Below are positions 25,013 through 33,200 of a DNA stretch of 58,295 nucleotides, one piece after another. Below the pieces are notes generated by a model. The model searched no databases, was not told where the DNA came from, and saw only the letters and a program-made list of their open reading frames with translations. The number at the start of each line of letters is the position of its first letter. Positions within the stretch are counted from its first letter, which is position 1. Source of the stretch: Planktothrix tepida PCC 9214 (lineage in GTDB: Bacteria > Cyanobacteriota > Cyanobacteriia > Cyanobacteriales > Microcoleaceae); the NCBI RefSeq assembly GCF_900009145.1, contig NZ_LN889815.1, positions 235,262 through 293,556 on the forward strand. The letters run 5' to 3'. A program made the position numbers and the translations under genes.

Positions 25013-25708
25013 ATGAAATGGTTAAGCCCACAACGTGCCGTTGCTTCTGCTAATTTATCAGTAACGAGTGAGGAGCTAATTGAATATACTCTTCAATCCG
25101 AAGAGGAAGAAACAATAGAAGAAAGATTTCAAAAAGTTGGCTTGTTATTTGATCGCGATCGCTGGCAAGCTAACAAACCTTATTTAGCTCTACTTTCTTC
25201 AGATAATATCCAAAATGAAGTGGCTATAAAACCCTCTAATTCTGCTACTGATTCAGATTTAATTGATGATGAAAGTTTAGCAGAGGAAGATGAAGAAAAT
25301 ACTGTAACTGAACCAGAAGAACTTAATGATGCACAATCTCAGCAACAGGAAGAACCTTACAATTTTGAACAATGTACTATCGAACTACATCTAACATTTA
25401 AACCTGATGATGGTCATTCAGATGGGCGAATTGTGATTATTTCAGCCAGCAGTCACGGCGACTTTCCTATTGGTGAAAAAATTAGAGCCTCAGCATTGGG
25501 AGAATTACCTCCTCCTGTTCAAACATTATTCAAGGAACTTGTTGCTGATTTTCCAAATCGCCAAGCACGACGACAAATGGCTAATATTCGCACCCAAAAG
25601 AAAGCAACTTCTAATCCCAATCAACCTACAAATGAAACCAGTAAAACGGTTAAATCAGAAACTTCAACGCAACCCAAAGCTACTGGAACTCAACTAAGTT
25701 TATTCTAA
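25013..25708 (+). CDS. Acidic plasmid protein ending in a clamp-binding motif, possibly PRTRC protein E-like
   Basis: A 231-residue protein. Residues 1-60 are folded, about 70-115 are acidic and disordered, and about 118-190 form a compact domain (TIELHLTFKPDDGHSDGRIV, then LGELPPPVQTLFKELVADFP). A basic, Thr/Ser/Lys-rich tail follows and the protein ends QLSLF, the consensus bacterial sliding-clamp binding pentapeptide. PRTRC protein E, as I recall, also has a small beta domain, a long linker and a terminal LF. The next gene is PRTRC protein C, which supports the link. The E assignment is tentative; the terminal motif is seen directly. Confidence 0.5.
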   Translation: MKWLSPQRAVASANLSVTSEELIEYTLQSEEEETIEERFQKVGLLFDRDRWQANKPYLALLSSDNIQNEVAIKPSNSATDSDLIDDESLAEEDEENTVTEPEELNDAQSQQQEEPYNFEQCTIELHLTFKPDDGHSDGRIVIISASSHGDFPIGEKIRASALGELPPPVQTLFKELVADFPNRQARRQMANIRTQKKATSNPNQPTNETSKTVKSETSTQPKATGTQLSLF

Positions 25709-25742
25709 AATTGAACCCCTTACCTAACTTTAGGAGAACCCA

Positions 25743-25934
25743 ATGACTTCAAAAAAGAAAGTGCTAATTTCCTTTGAAGGACAACAGCATCCTGTTGATG
25801 AAGAAATAGCCAATGATGATCAGGAACTTCGTAAATTGTTAACAACTTACTACCCAGATTGTGCTAATACAGACATTATCAGAAAGCCAGGGGAACTGAT
25901 TACCATTGCTAAACGGAATGGTTCTAAAGGATGA
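25743..25934 (+). CDS. PRTRC system protein C, ubiquitin-like candidate
   Basis: A 63-residue protein similar in length and pattern to PRTRC system protein C: a beta-strand start (KKVLISFEGQQHPVDEE), the LRKLLTTYYPDCANTDI helix-turn region and a final strand ending RNGSKG at the C-terminus. PRTRC C proteins have been proposed to be ubiquitin-like in comparative genomic work on prokaryotic E1/E2 operons. A terminal Gly would be the residue activated by the ThiF-like protein encoded downstream. TAGGAG lies well placed upstream of the ATG. The stop overlaps the next ATG (ATGA). Confidence 0.65.
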   Translation: MTSKKKVLISFEGQQHPVDEEIANDDQELRKLLTTYYPDCANTDIIRKPGELITIAKRNGSKG

Positions 25935-26191
25935 AAATAACAATGAAAATTAGTCCCCTAGAATTTCTGATTAATGCTCCAGAGGAAGTCAATCCAGCCC
26001 TTTCTATGTGCCGAAAGCTTCAACGATTAGAGCTTGCAGGAGAACTCGATAGTACCACAATGAAAGAAATGGTAAAAACGATTGAGTTAGCAATTTCCCA
26101 AGCAACAGATGATATAAAAGCAGTTGAACAAACGAAAGAACGGCTGTTTAATAGTCAATCTGTTGCTACAGCTATTCCAACAGGGTTTTAA
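25931..26191 (+). CDS. Hypothetical small helical protein
   Basis: An 86-residue helical protein (SPLEFLINAPEEVNPALSMC, then LQRLELAGELDSTTMKEMVK). The ATG at 25931 overlaps the previous stop; a second ATG at 25943 has the better spacing to AAAGG. It is embedded in the PRTRC gene run, with coupling on both sides. I do not recognise a family. Confidence 0.55.
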   Translation: MKITMKISPLEFLINAPEEVNPALSMCRKLQRLELAGELDSTTMKEMVKTIELAISQATDDIKAVEQTKERLFNSQSVATAIPTGF

Positions 26192-26192
26192 G

Positions 26193-27005
26193 ATGGCTAT
26201 AATTTGGAACGCTAAATTAGCTCTGCAACTGTTACGCCAATGCCAACCCATCATTGATATTGAATCAGCAATTGACTATTTATGGTCTAAACTGAACACC
26301 TATCAGCTTCTAAATCTTTACCAAGAATTGTTTCCTATTGAATGGGAAAAAAGCCAATCTGAAATTTACTCTGAAAATAACGGTCATAGTCCAAAAGAGT
26401 TGGAGTTTATTTCACTGGTAAACGAACATTTATTTCCCATTGATGACTTGATTATCGAGACTGCTTATGAAGAACGGCTGTATCAAATTCCGGTCTCTCC
26501 TAAAGGAATAGATTGGCAAGATGAAGAAGAAGGAATTGAAGCTTTGCGAACAGGATGGCAACTCCTTCTTCCCCTCTCAAAGTCAGGTCGATGGTGGTTG
26601 GAAACTGTTGAAGGTACTCAAGGAGAATCTTGGTATAAATGCACGTTTGGATATAGCTTAAAAGACATTACTCATCCTGAAAAAATCAACCTTAAACTTC
26701 TCAAAAAATTAGCTTTTCGGGCGACATCTCCTATTAATGCTTTCCCCATTGCATTAGCACTCCTTGACTTAGAAACCGATAATATTTGGTTAGATCAGAT
26801 TGCTTGTTCTGAAAGTTATTGGAGTCGTAATATTGAATTAAGACCTTGGAAGCTTGAAGAAGTTAAATTTCTCACTCATCAATGGAATCAAGCGACTCAA
26901 CTCCTCAATCAAGCTTACGAATTAATTGAATGGATTGAAGCTGACCCAAGCACTAATTTTTCACACATTTTAGCATTATGGAATCTGACATTGGATCTGA
27001 AATAA
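26193..27005 (+). CDS. Hypothetical protein of the PRTRC-like gene run
   Basis: A 270-residue protein without a family I can name. It is rich in Trp and in aromatic clusters (IEWEKSQSEI, LPLSKSGRWWLETVEGTQGE, ESYWSRNIELRPWKLEE) and looks entirely soluble. ATG 26193 follows the preceding stop by one base, and the gene overlaps the E2-like gene downstream by 28 bases, so it is translated as part of the same unit. By position it could stand in for PRTRC protein F. No JAB-type HxH...D metal site is present, so it is not the missing deubiquitinase-like component. Confidence 0.55.
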   Translation: MAIIWNAKLALQLLRQCQPIIDIESAIDYLWSKLNTYQLLNLYQELFPIEWEKSQSEIYSENNGHSPKELEFISLVNEHLFPIDDLIIETAYEERLYQIPVSPKGIDWQDEEEGIEALRTGWQLLLPLSKSGRWWLETVEGTQGESWYKCTFGYSLKDITHPEKINLKLLKKLAFRATSPINAFPIALALLDLETDNIWLDQIACSESYWSRNIELRPWKLEEVKFLTHQWNQATQLLNQAYELIEWIEADPSTNFSHILALWNLTLDLK

Positions 27006-27685
27006 TTCAGGAAATTCTGGCAGTTACCCCTCGGCAATTATCTGCAATTCAAGCTGAACTTCTTTTTCTGGAGGGTGAGACTTACATTTTCCATTATCAA
27101 TCCGAAAATGGTTCTAAGTACAAATGTTTGTCTCCAGCAACGCTAAGAACTGCTTTTGCAAATACACCAATTGATTCGGGTTGGATGAACCCAGAATTAG
27201 GAATAGTACGTTGGGGAACAGGTAGTCGTGGAGAATGGACAATTAAATTCATTTCCCCACAAAAACATGAAATTAATGTATTGGAATCAAAGTTATTTAT
27301 TCCTTTACCTGCATTAGTGTTCTTAGGTTTAAAATCAGATTACTGGATTTGGGCAATTAAAGGCTCAAAATTTAATCCCAATGTAGAAGCTTTTCATGTT
27401 CCGTTACCTAACGTTTATTCACAGTCTTATCAATCCTGCGGACGCATCTGTTGGGGAGATCATAAACCGCCTATCGCTTCGCCAAATACCATTACAAATG
27501 CTTGGGAATTATTCATCTCAAGTTCCTTCAATGAGCATTTAAGTAATGGTAAATCTAAGGCGAAACCTAATGATGTTCGTCAGCAACTCGAAAAAGCCGT
27601 TAACCGTTCATCTTATCCGGTTAAAGATTTAATCAGTACCCACCAAACCATTACAAAATTAGTCTCAACAATAATTAATGATTGA
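26978..27685 (+). CDS. PRTRC system protein B, E2-like
   Basis: A 235-residue protein matching PRTRC protein B: WIWAIKGSKFNPNVEAFHVP, then PLPNVYSQSYQSCGRICWGD, TITNAWELFISSSFNEHLSN and GKSKAKPNDVRQQLEKA. This family has been grouped with prokaryotic E2 (ubiquitin-conjugating-like) folds. Cys154 and Cys158 in SCGRICWG lie where an E2 active cysteine would be expected, with C158 the better candidate; that is inference. It follows the unknown protein with a 28-base overlap and precedes the ThiF-like gene by 134 bases. Confidence 0.68.
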   Translation: MESDIGSEIIQEILAVTPRQLSAIQAELLFLEGETYIFHYQSENGSKYKCLSPATLRTAFANTPIDSGWMNPELGIVRWGTGSRGEWTIKFISPQKHEINVLESKLFIPLPALVFLGLKSDYWIWAIKGSKFNPNVEAFHVPLPNVYSQSYQSCGRICWGDHKPPIASPNTITNAWELFISSSFNEHLSNGKSKAKPNDVRQQLEKAVNRSSYPVKDLISTHQTITKLVSTIIND

Positions 27686-27819
27686 ATCACCGAGTTTTAT
27701 TACGGATGTCACAGAGGAAAAAAAAGAGCAATCAATTTGTAAATTTTACTCGAATTCTGCCCTACCGTTTTTGTTTGATAAACGGATGCAATTGTAAATT
27801 AAACTAGGAGATTTAGCTA

Positions 27820-28668
27820 ATGTTTAATTATGATTATTTAGAAGCTTCGCCACTAATCATCAGACAAACTGATTCAATTGATTTTTGGTTAATTGGAGCC
27901 GGAGGAACGGGTTCTTGGCTGTCTTACCATATTGCCCGACTGGCACGGAGTTTGGGCAAGTCGGGGAAGAAGGTGCAATTGGCGATCGCAGATCCCGATA
28001 TAGTTGAAGAAGCCAACATCAGCAGGCAGGCGTTTTGTGACAAGGAAATCGGGCTACCCAAGGCGCAGGCTCTAGCGTTGCGATACTCTATAGCTTGGGA
28101 AGTGGACACGACGGCTTTCGTACAGGAATTTGACCCCAAGCTGATCCGAAGAGCTTACGACAAGCTGACCATCTTGGTCGGATGCGTGGACACGGCTGCC
28201 GGAAGAGCGGCTATTAACCAGGCGCTTGAGTTAAACCAATACTACAGCCACTCTGAAATCCCTCGTGTGTGGTATTTGGATTGCGGAAATCATGCCACAG
28301 CCGGACAAATCTTGCTGGGCAGTTCTTTGGAAACTGACCCGGAGTTCTATCATTTTGGGGGACTCGGATGTGCGAGGTTGCCGTCTCCGATGATCCAGGC
28401 TCCTGACCTTTTGAAACCGAAGCCTGAAGAGTTGACAAATAACCTATCTTGTGCTGAGATGGCAATGCTAAACTTGCAGAGCGAGAGCGTAAATGTCCGG
28501 GTGGCGGCTGAGGCGGCGGATTACCTGTACCGGATGGCTGCGGGTAATCTCAAGCGGTTTGCGACTTATTTTGATTTGGAGAGTGGGACGGGGCGATCGC
28601 TTTATATTACCCAGCAGTCGGTATGGGCTGTGTTGAAATCTATCGTAAGTGAAACAACACCATGCTAA
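27820..28668 (+). CDS. PRTRC system ThiF family protein (E1-like adenylyltransferase)
   Basis: A 282-residue E1/ThiF/MoeB-type enzyme. The nucleotide-binding motif is LIGAGGTGSWLSYHIA (G26 to S32), the acidic and Asn/Arg site is IADPDIVEEANISRQAF (D58-R69), and LPKAQALA supplies the conserved Lys. GCVDTAAGRAAINQ follows, and the candidate catalytic cysteine is C211 in NNLSCAEMAM. It should adenylate the C-terminal glycine of a ubiquitin-like protein, here most likely the 63-residue PRTRC C protein. AGGAG precedes the ATG. The middle of the gene (about 27950-28620) is visibly more GC-rich than its neighbours, which hints at a different origin. Confidence 0.8.
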   Translation: MFNYDYLEASPLIIRQTDSIDFWLIGAGGTGSWLSYHIARLARSLGKSGKKVQLAIADPDIVEEANISRQAFCDKEIGLPKAQALALRYSIAWEVDTTAFVQEFDPKLIRRAYDKLTILVGCVDTAAGRAAINQALELNQYYSHSEIPRVWYLDCGNHATAGQILLGSSLETDPEFYHFGGLGCARLPSPMIQAPDLLKPKPEELTNNLSCAEMAMLNLQSESVNVRVAAEAADYLYRMAAGNLKRFATYFDLESGTGRSLYITQQSVWAVLKSIVSETTPC

Positions 28669-28716
28669 CCTAATATTAAACTTCAAAAAAATGTAGCTTT
28701 AACAATTGAATCTACT

Positions 28717-28968
28717 ATGAACAATATCACGATTCAAAACTTTGATGATGATCTGAAAAATCGCCTCCAAAAGCGAGCCGAATATTATGGGCGTTCTCTG
28801 GAAGAAGAAGCTAAAGAAATCCTCCGCGCTGTCTTGACAAAAAAAACTCTCGAACCCTTAAATCTTGCCTTGGCTATCGAGCGACGTTTTGCCCATTTTG
28901 GCGATTTTGAAATTCCGACTATCGCTAGAGAACTTTTACGCGAACCACCTAATTTTGAAGACTTATAA
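28717..28968 (+). CDS. FitA-like ribbon-helix-helix antitoxin (orphan)
   Basis: An 83-residue protein with the FitA/Phd-class RHH pattern: NITIQNFDDDLKNRLQKRAE and YGRSLEEEAKEILRAVLTKK. These proteins neutralise VapC/FitB PIN toxins and repress their own operon. No FitB-type toxin follows; another antitoxin-like gene does. It is therefore an orphan or the relic of a pair. Confidence 0.75.
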   Translation: MNNITIQNFDDDLKNRLQKRAEYYGRSLEEEAKEILRAVLTKKTLEPLNLALAIERRFAHFGDFEIPTIARELLREPPNFEDL

Positions 28969-28973
28969 GGACT

Positions 28974-29198
28974 ATGGCAAGCATTACGATTCAAGTTGAT
29001 GAAGATATTAAGACAGCGTTTGAAGGGGCTAGTTCTGAGACTCAGAAAAAGTTGAGCTACATTGTTCAATTGTTTTTGAGAGGAAATTTACAAAATAAAA
29101 CTTTAACTGAAGTTATGGCAGAAATTTCGGGTAAAGCACAAGCGCGAGGGCTAACGCCAGAAATTTTACAGGATATCTTAGCCGAAAATGACGAATAG
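28974..29198 (+). CDS. Putative antitoxin of a type common in cyanobacteria
   Basis: A 74-residue protein: SITIQVDEDIKTAFEGASSE, then QKKLSYIVQLFLRGNLQNKT and ISGKAQARGLTPEILQDIL. Proteins with this pattern normally precede a PIN-family toxin gene. Here it is followed head-on by a PIN toxin that has its own antitoxin on the minus strand, so its natural partner may be lost. Confidence 0.6.
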   Translation: MASITIQVDEDIKTAFEGASSETQKKLSYIVQLFLRGNLQNKTLTEVMAEISGKAQARGLTPEILQDILAENDE

Positions 29199-29203
29199 AT
29201 TTG

Positions 29204-29620
29204 TCATATTTTTTGTAAAAAATCTTTGTAAGTTAAAATTTCTGTCCCCTCAAAATTTACCAAACTTAATAAATCTCTATCTCCTGTAATTAAAAAATCA
29301 GCTTGACTATCTTTAGCTAAAGCTAATAAATAATTATCTTTAGCATCTCTACAAATAGAAACTTCTGAGGTTATTTCTATAGATAAACCAATAATATTCA
29401 ACAATTCCAGCAATTCTTGGACTTTCGCTACTGGAAAATATTTTTGGAGTTTTGGTCTTTGAGTTACTAGATTAATTTCCTCTAGGAGTTGGTTGCAAAA
29501 GACAACTTGGAGCGTTTTATTGACGATTAATTCTTGGAGATTGGCTAATTCTTTACCAATCAAGAAGCTAATCCAAAGATTCGTGTCTATAATTACTTTA
29601 AGAGGCTGGTTTTCTGGCAT
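29204..29620 (-). CDS. PIN-domain toxin
   Basis: A 138-residue PIN-domain ribonuclease. The four acidic positions are visible: Asp in VIIDTNLWIS, a Glu in LLEEINLVTQ, Asp in ICRDAKDNYLLALA and Asp in LITGDRDLL. It belongs to the group annotated as putative toxin component of PIN family. I place the start at MPENQPLKV (29620), overlapping the antitoxin gene by 23 bases; a start at 29644 is in frame. It should cleave RNA when released from its antitoxin. Confidence 0.85.
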   Translation of the reverse strand: MPENQPLKVIIDTNLWISFLIGKELANLQELIVNKTLQVVFCNQLLEEINLVTQRPKLQKYFPVAKVQELLELLNIIGLSIEITSEVSICRDAKDNYLLALAKDSQADFLITGDRDLLSLVNFEGTEILTYKDFLQKI

Positions 29621-29834
29621 AAATTTCGCTTCTAACTGCTTCAACTTCTTCGGTAATAGTTTCTAAAGAAAGTTCATCGGTTTTGAAAGACTCTAAAAGG
29701 GCTGTTAATTGGCTGTTTAATACTTCTTTTTCAAGTTCTTGGCTTAACAGCAATTTTTCTGGATATGGTAGTTGTTTGACCAAGGTTAAAACTTGCTCAA
29801 AGTTCAGGGAAAGTTGATAGCTGGCTGGAGTCAT
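29598..29834 (-). CDS. Antitoxin for the PIN toxin
   Basis: A 78-residue helical protein (QLSLNFEQVLTLVKQLPYPE, then KLLLSQELEKEVLNSQLTAL) directly upstream of, and overlapping, the PIN toxin. The N-terminal pattern fits small cyanobacterial antitoxins that lack a classic DNA-binding motif but precede PIN genes. Function is assigned by position and by the typical motif around LTLVKQLP. Confidence 0.7.
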   Translation of the reverse strand: MTPASYQLSLNFEQVLTLVKQLPYPEKLLLSQELEKEVLNSQLTALLESFKTDELSLETITEEVEAVRSEIYARKPAS

Positions 29835-29999
29835 TGTTCGTTACGCTTAGGGTTTATCGATATTTTATCTTAAATTTTTAGATTTTGGTGGCAGCTACAT
29901 TTTCATCCATCGTTTGTTATTAGGGTATTTTGCTTTACTATAACTGGCTCCTTGAATCACCCCTCAATGGAGAATAGTTAGAATCTTTGTCATTAATGA

Positions 30000-30203
30000 T
30001 TACTGGCTCACCCGTGTTGAACGTAACTGTAGCAATGATAAAAATTCCATCAATTCAACCAGTCCTTCAGCTTCCTGTCGTTCTGATTGAGATAGGGTGT
30101 AACCTTCATCCTGACGATCTAAGACAAATTGCAAACGGGCTTGAACGGCGGGCGACAGTTGAAAGCGAGTCAGTTCCAGGGGAATTTCGACGATTTCGGG
30201 CAT
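30000..30203 (-). CDS. Small conserved protein, paralogue of the one at 44478
   Basis: A 67-residue protein: FQLSPAVQARLQFVLDRQDE, then LSQSERQEAEGLVELMEFLS. It shares its plan with the protein at 44478-44699 (FSPTPEMQSRLLTLLSRRQG, then LTPVEQQELDEYERIEHLMI). Members of this family usually precede an HNH or PIN-type gene. Here no partner gene lies immediately downstream, and the next gene on this strand after 30000 is the PIN toxin pair. Function unknown. Confidence 0.55.
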   Translation of the reverse strand: MPEIVEIPLELTRFQLSPAVQARLQFVLDRQDEGYTLSQSERQEAEGLVELMEFLSLLQLRSTRVSQ

Positions 30204-30277
30204 AGAACAATTAGCCTTAGTCTGTAATTCTATGATTCTATTTTAGTCGTTTCAGGGGCGATCATCGGTTATCTTCG

Positions 30278-33200
30278 CTAAACTAGGGAATCCGCTATTT
30301 GATCTGCTAACCTTCTTGCACCTACTGCATCAATTTCCTGTAATTGCTCAAGTATCGTTTTCAAATCTTGAAGCCGAGCTTGTCTGTCGATAATCCATTT
30401 GCGATCTGAATCCCACAATTCAGCAAGAACTTGAACTAAAAGTTTACTTTCGTCATTTCTTCTACTAGGTAAGTGATCCTGGTTTTGAACGAGCGTTGTA
30501 AAAAGTAATCGGCGGAACTGTTTATAGTCTGTTGATTTGCCAATACGATACAATTTTATTCTCAACACCCGATCAGGAAGTAATACATCATGGAAGCGAC
30601 TGAAAAAGTTCACAAGCCATTGGTCTGCTTGAGTTGCTTTCTCAATATTATTTTGTGACCACTTCCACAGTAGATCAATCAATTTTTCCCAGATATCCCT
30701 GGTTTTACCGAGAAATCGTAGATTTGAATCTTCTTGATTTTTAAGTTTAAAAAGATATTCTCCAACTGTAGAAGCTATGTGACTTCTAAATGAGTTGTCA
30801 ATTATATTGGAAGAACTCCATTTAACAATACAGTGACTTAAAATATGTACAACATCATTTAAAACAATGCAATCTACCAGTCCTATAGATTTTAAAGCCT
30901 CAATAAGTATATTTATTCGTGCAGCAACTTCTGTAGGATTAGATTCTATTACCGTGTTTAAGAGTTGATACTGATCCTGATATAGTCGTGTATGTACAGG
31001 ACTAGATCCATTTTCTCTTTGATAATTTTTGTAATATAAATAGACAACTTCTCTCTGGCAAATCAAAGTAAAAAGCACTTTATGGCACAAGGCAGTTATA
31101 AAATCCTGAATCTGTGTGTTGTCTAGTTGGATTTCTAATATAGGTATTAATACGGCTGTTAAAAAATTCCAATCAAAGCAATTGTTGAAATTACACGATT
31201 CATATTTTAATCGTGGAAATACTATTTCGAGACACAGAATTAGTAGTTCTGGAGTCCATTTAAAAGCATCAATGATAGATAATTCAGGGGTTGTTTTTGT
31301 TACAAACTGGGATTGCAAGTTAGACCAAGCTTCCTGGATTTCAGGATGCTCTCCATTACTTAAACGTATTATTCGATCTATGATCTCAGGAGGTGTAATT
31401 AGTGGAACTAGATGAGTATCTTGTTCCAAAATTGCTTGATTGTATGAAATTATATGAGTTAGTGCAATTAGGCGAGCTATCCAAAAAGTTACGTTTATTA
31501 TTTCTTGGGTGAGTGTATGATCTAGCCCATATTCTCTTATCCATGATCGCATAAAAGCAGATGTATTGCAGTTACACACACCAATAAGGCAACGGAAAGC
31601 AGATGCTCGAAGTAAGGTTTCAGATTCGCATCTTCGCAGTAACTTAGGGGCTGCATGAGCAATAAAAGCTTCAGCACCTATGTAATTTTGACAACGGTTT
31701 GAAATATCTAAACTTATCGGTAGATTAGAAAAATCACTAGGATAATGAGTAATATAGTTATCCGAATCTTGGTTCATCTCATTGCTAGGAGGCTCTAGGA
31801 CAACAGCAATCATTGCCCAAGCTGTATCCAGGAAAGCTTTTTTTTCCAAGCGTTCTTGTAAAGAAGTAAGCTGTTCTTCACTTATTAGAAGAGTAATAAA
31901 ATCCCTATGTAGTTCCGGTGTCTTTTGCAACTCTCCATCTAAAATTTTTCGGCACATCATTACAATTTGAAAATGCTGAAGATTCCAAAGCATAGATTTA
32001 GATTTAGCATCAACTTCAGTATCTTCAGGCAGAGTGCCAACGAAGGGAAAACTTTGAGTTTCATGCTCATCCTCTTCTGATTTAGCATCAACTTCAGTAT
32101 CTTCAGCTAGAGCATCCACGAAGCGAAAGTTTTGATTTCCATATTCATCCTCTTCTAACAGGCAGTTATTGTGTTCAAACAAAGCTCGGATTTTTAATGC
32201 ACGATGCTGGCTAACCTCTGGAATCAAATTAAGCTGATTATTATCCCAGTCTTCCCAAATTTGAGATTTTGTATTAGAAGGAATGTCTTCCTTTAACCAC
32301 ATTCGGAGTATTATGTCTAAAAGGGGAATTTTTCGGTGAGATAGCAGATGAAATCCAAGTAACTCTTGATATTCTTCTTGCGATAGTTTTGTTTTAGCTC
32401 TAAAAGAATCGAAATCGAATGCCCAATTCTGTCCTTCACCAATCTGGTCAAACTCTAACCATATTAAAAGTTGTAATGACGACAGTAGAGGTAGTAAGGA
32501 ACCTTTCAAAAGGGTAGAATCGCATTTTGCCAGCGAAATGAGTACCCCGATCATTGCAACAGTGTCAGCACGCTCAAAAATAATTGATATAGAATTTTCG
32601 AGTGCTGCTTTAGTCGGACGACTATAGAGCCATCCCTCTAGCGTCATTAAGAAACAAGCAACAATATTTGACTGGCGGTGCCAATATAGAGCATGACGAC
32701 CGCCTTTGAAGTGTTTTCTATTTTCACCAACAAGCAGAGTTATGCCATCAGTATCAGTCTTCTGCATACCTTCCAGTTGATTTTTTGCCCAGTGATGCTC
32801 ATGCCAGTAATCTGTGGCTACATTACAAAGGGTTGCAATAACATCAACCGCAAAAGGCTCATTGATTTCAAGGAGATAAAGAAGTGGTAAAAACTTGAAT
32901 GTACAGACATCAATCTCATAATATCCTTCTGTTCCAAGATTGTCATCTAACAGATTAGAGGATCTCTCAAACTCATAGCGATAATAAGGCGGTGAGATAG
33001 TTAGAGCTAAAAGTAATTCAGCACCAAGTTGTGGATTGATACAAATAACGGCACAGAGATATATGCCACCTTGGCTGACCATAAACTTGCGAAACTGATC
33101 GTTAACTTCTGCTGATGAGGAATCATGTAACGAGTACCATTTTTCTTGGTCAGGATCGGGTAGCAATACCCTATGAGCCAAATCAATAATTAGTTCTGCA

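Noticed and set aside
29987-30205. A plus-strand gene opposite the small protein at 30000
   Set aside because: The minus-strand product resembles the protein at 44478, and the plus-strand one does not look like any protein.
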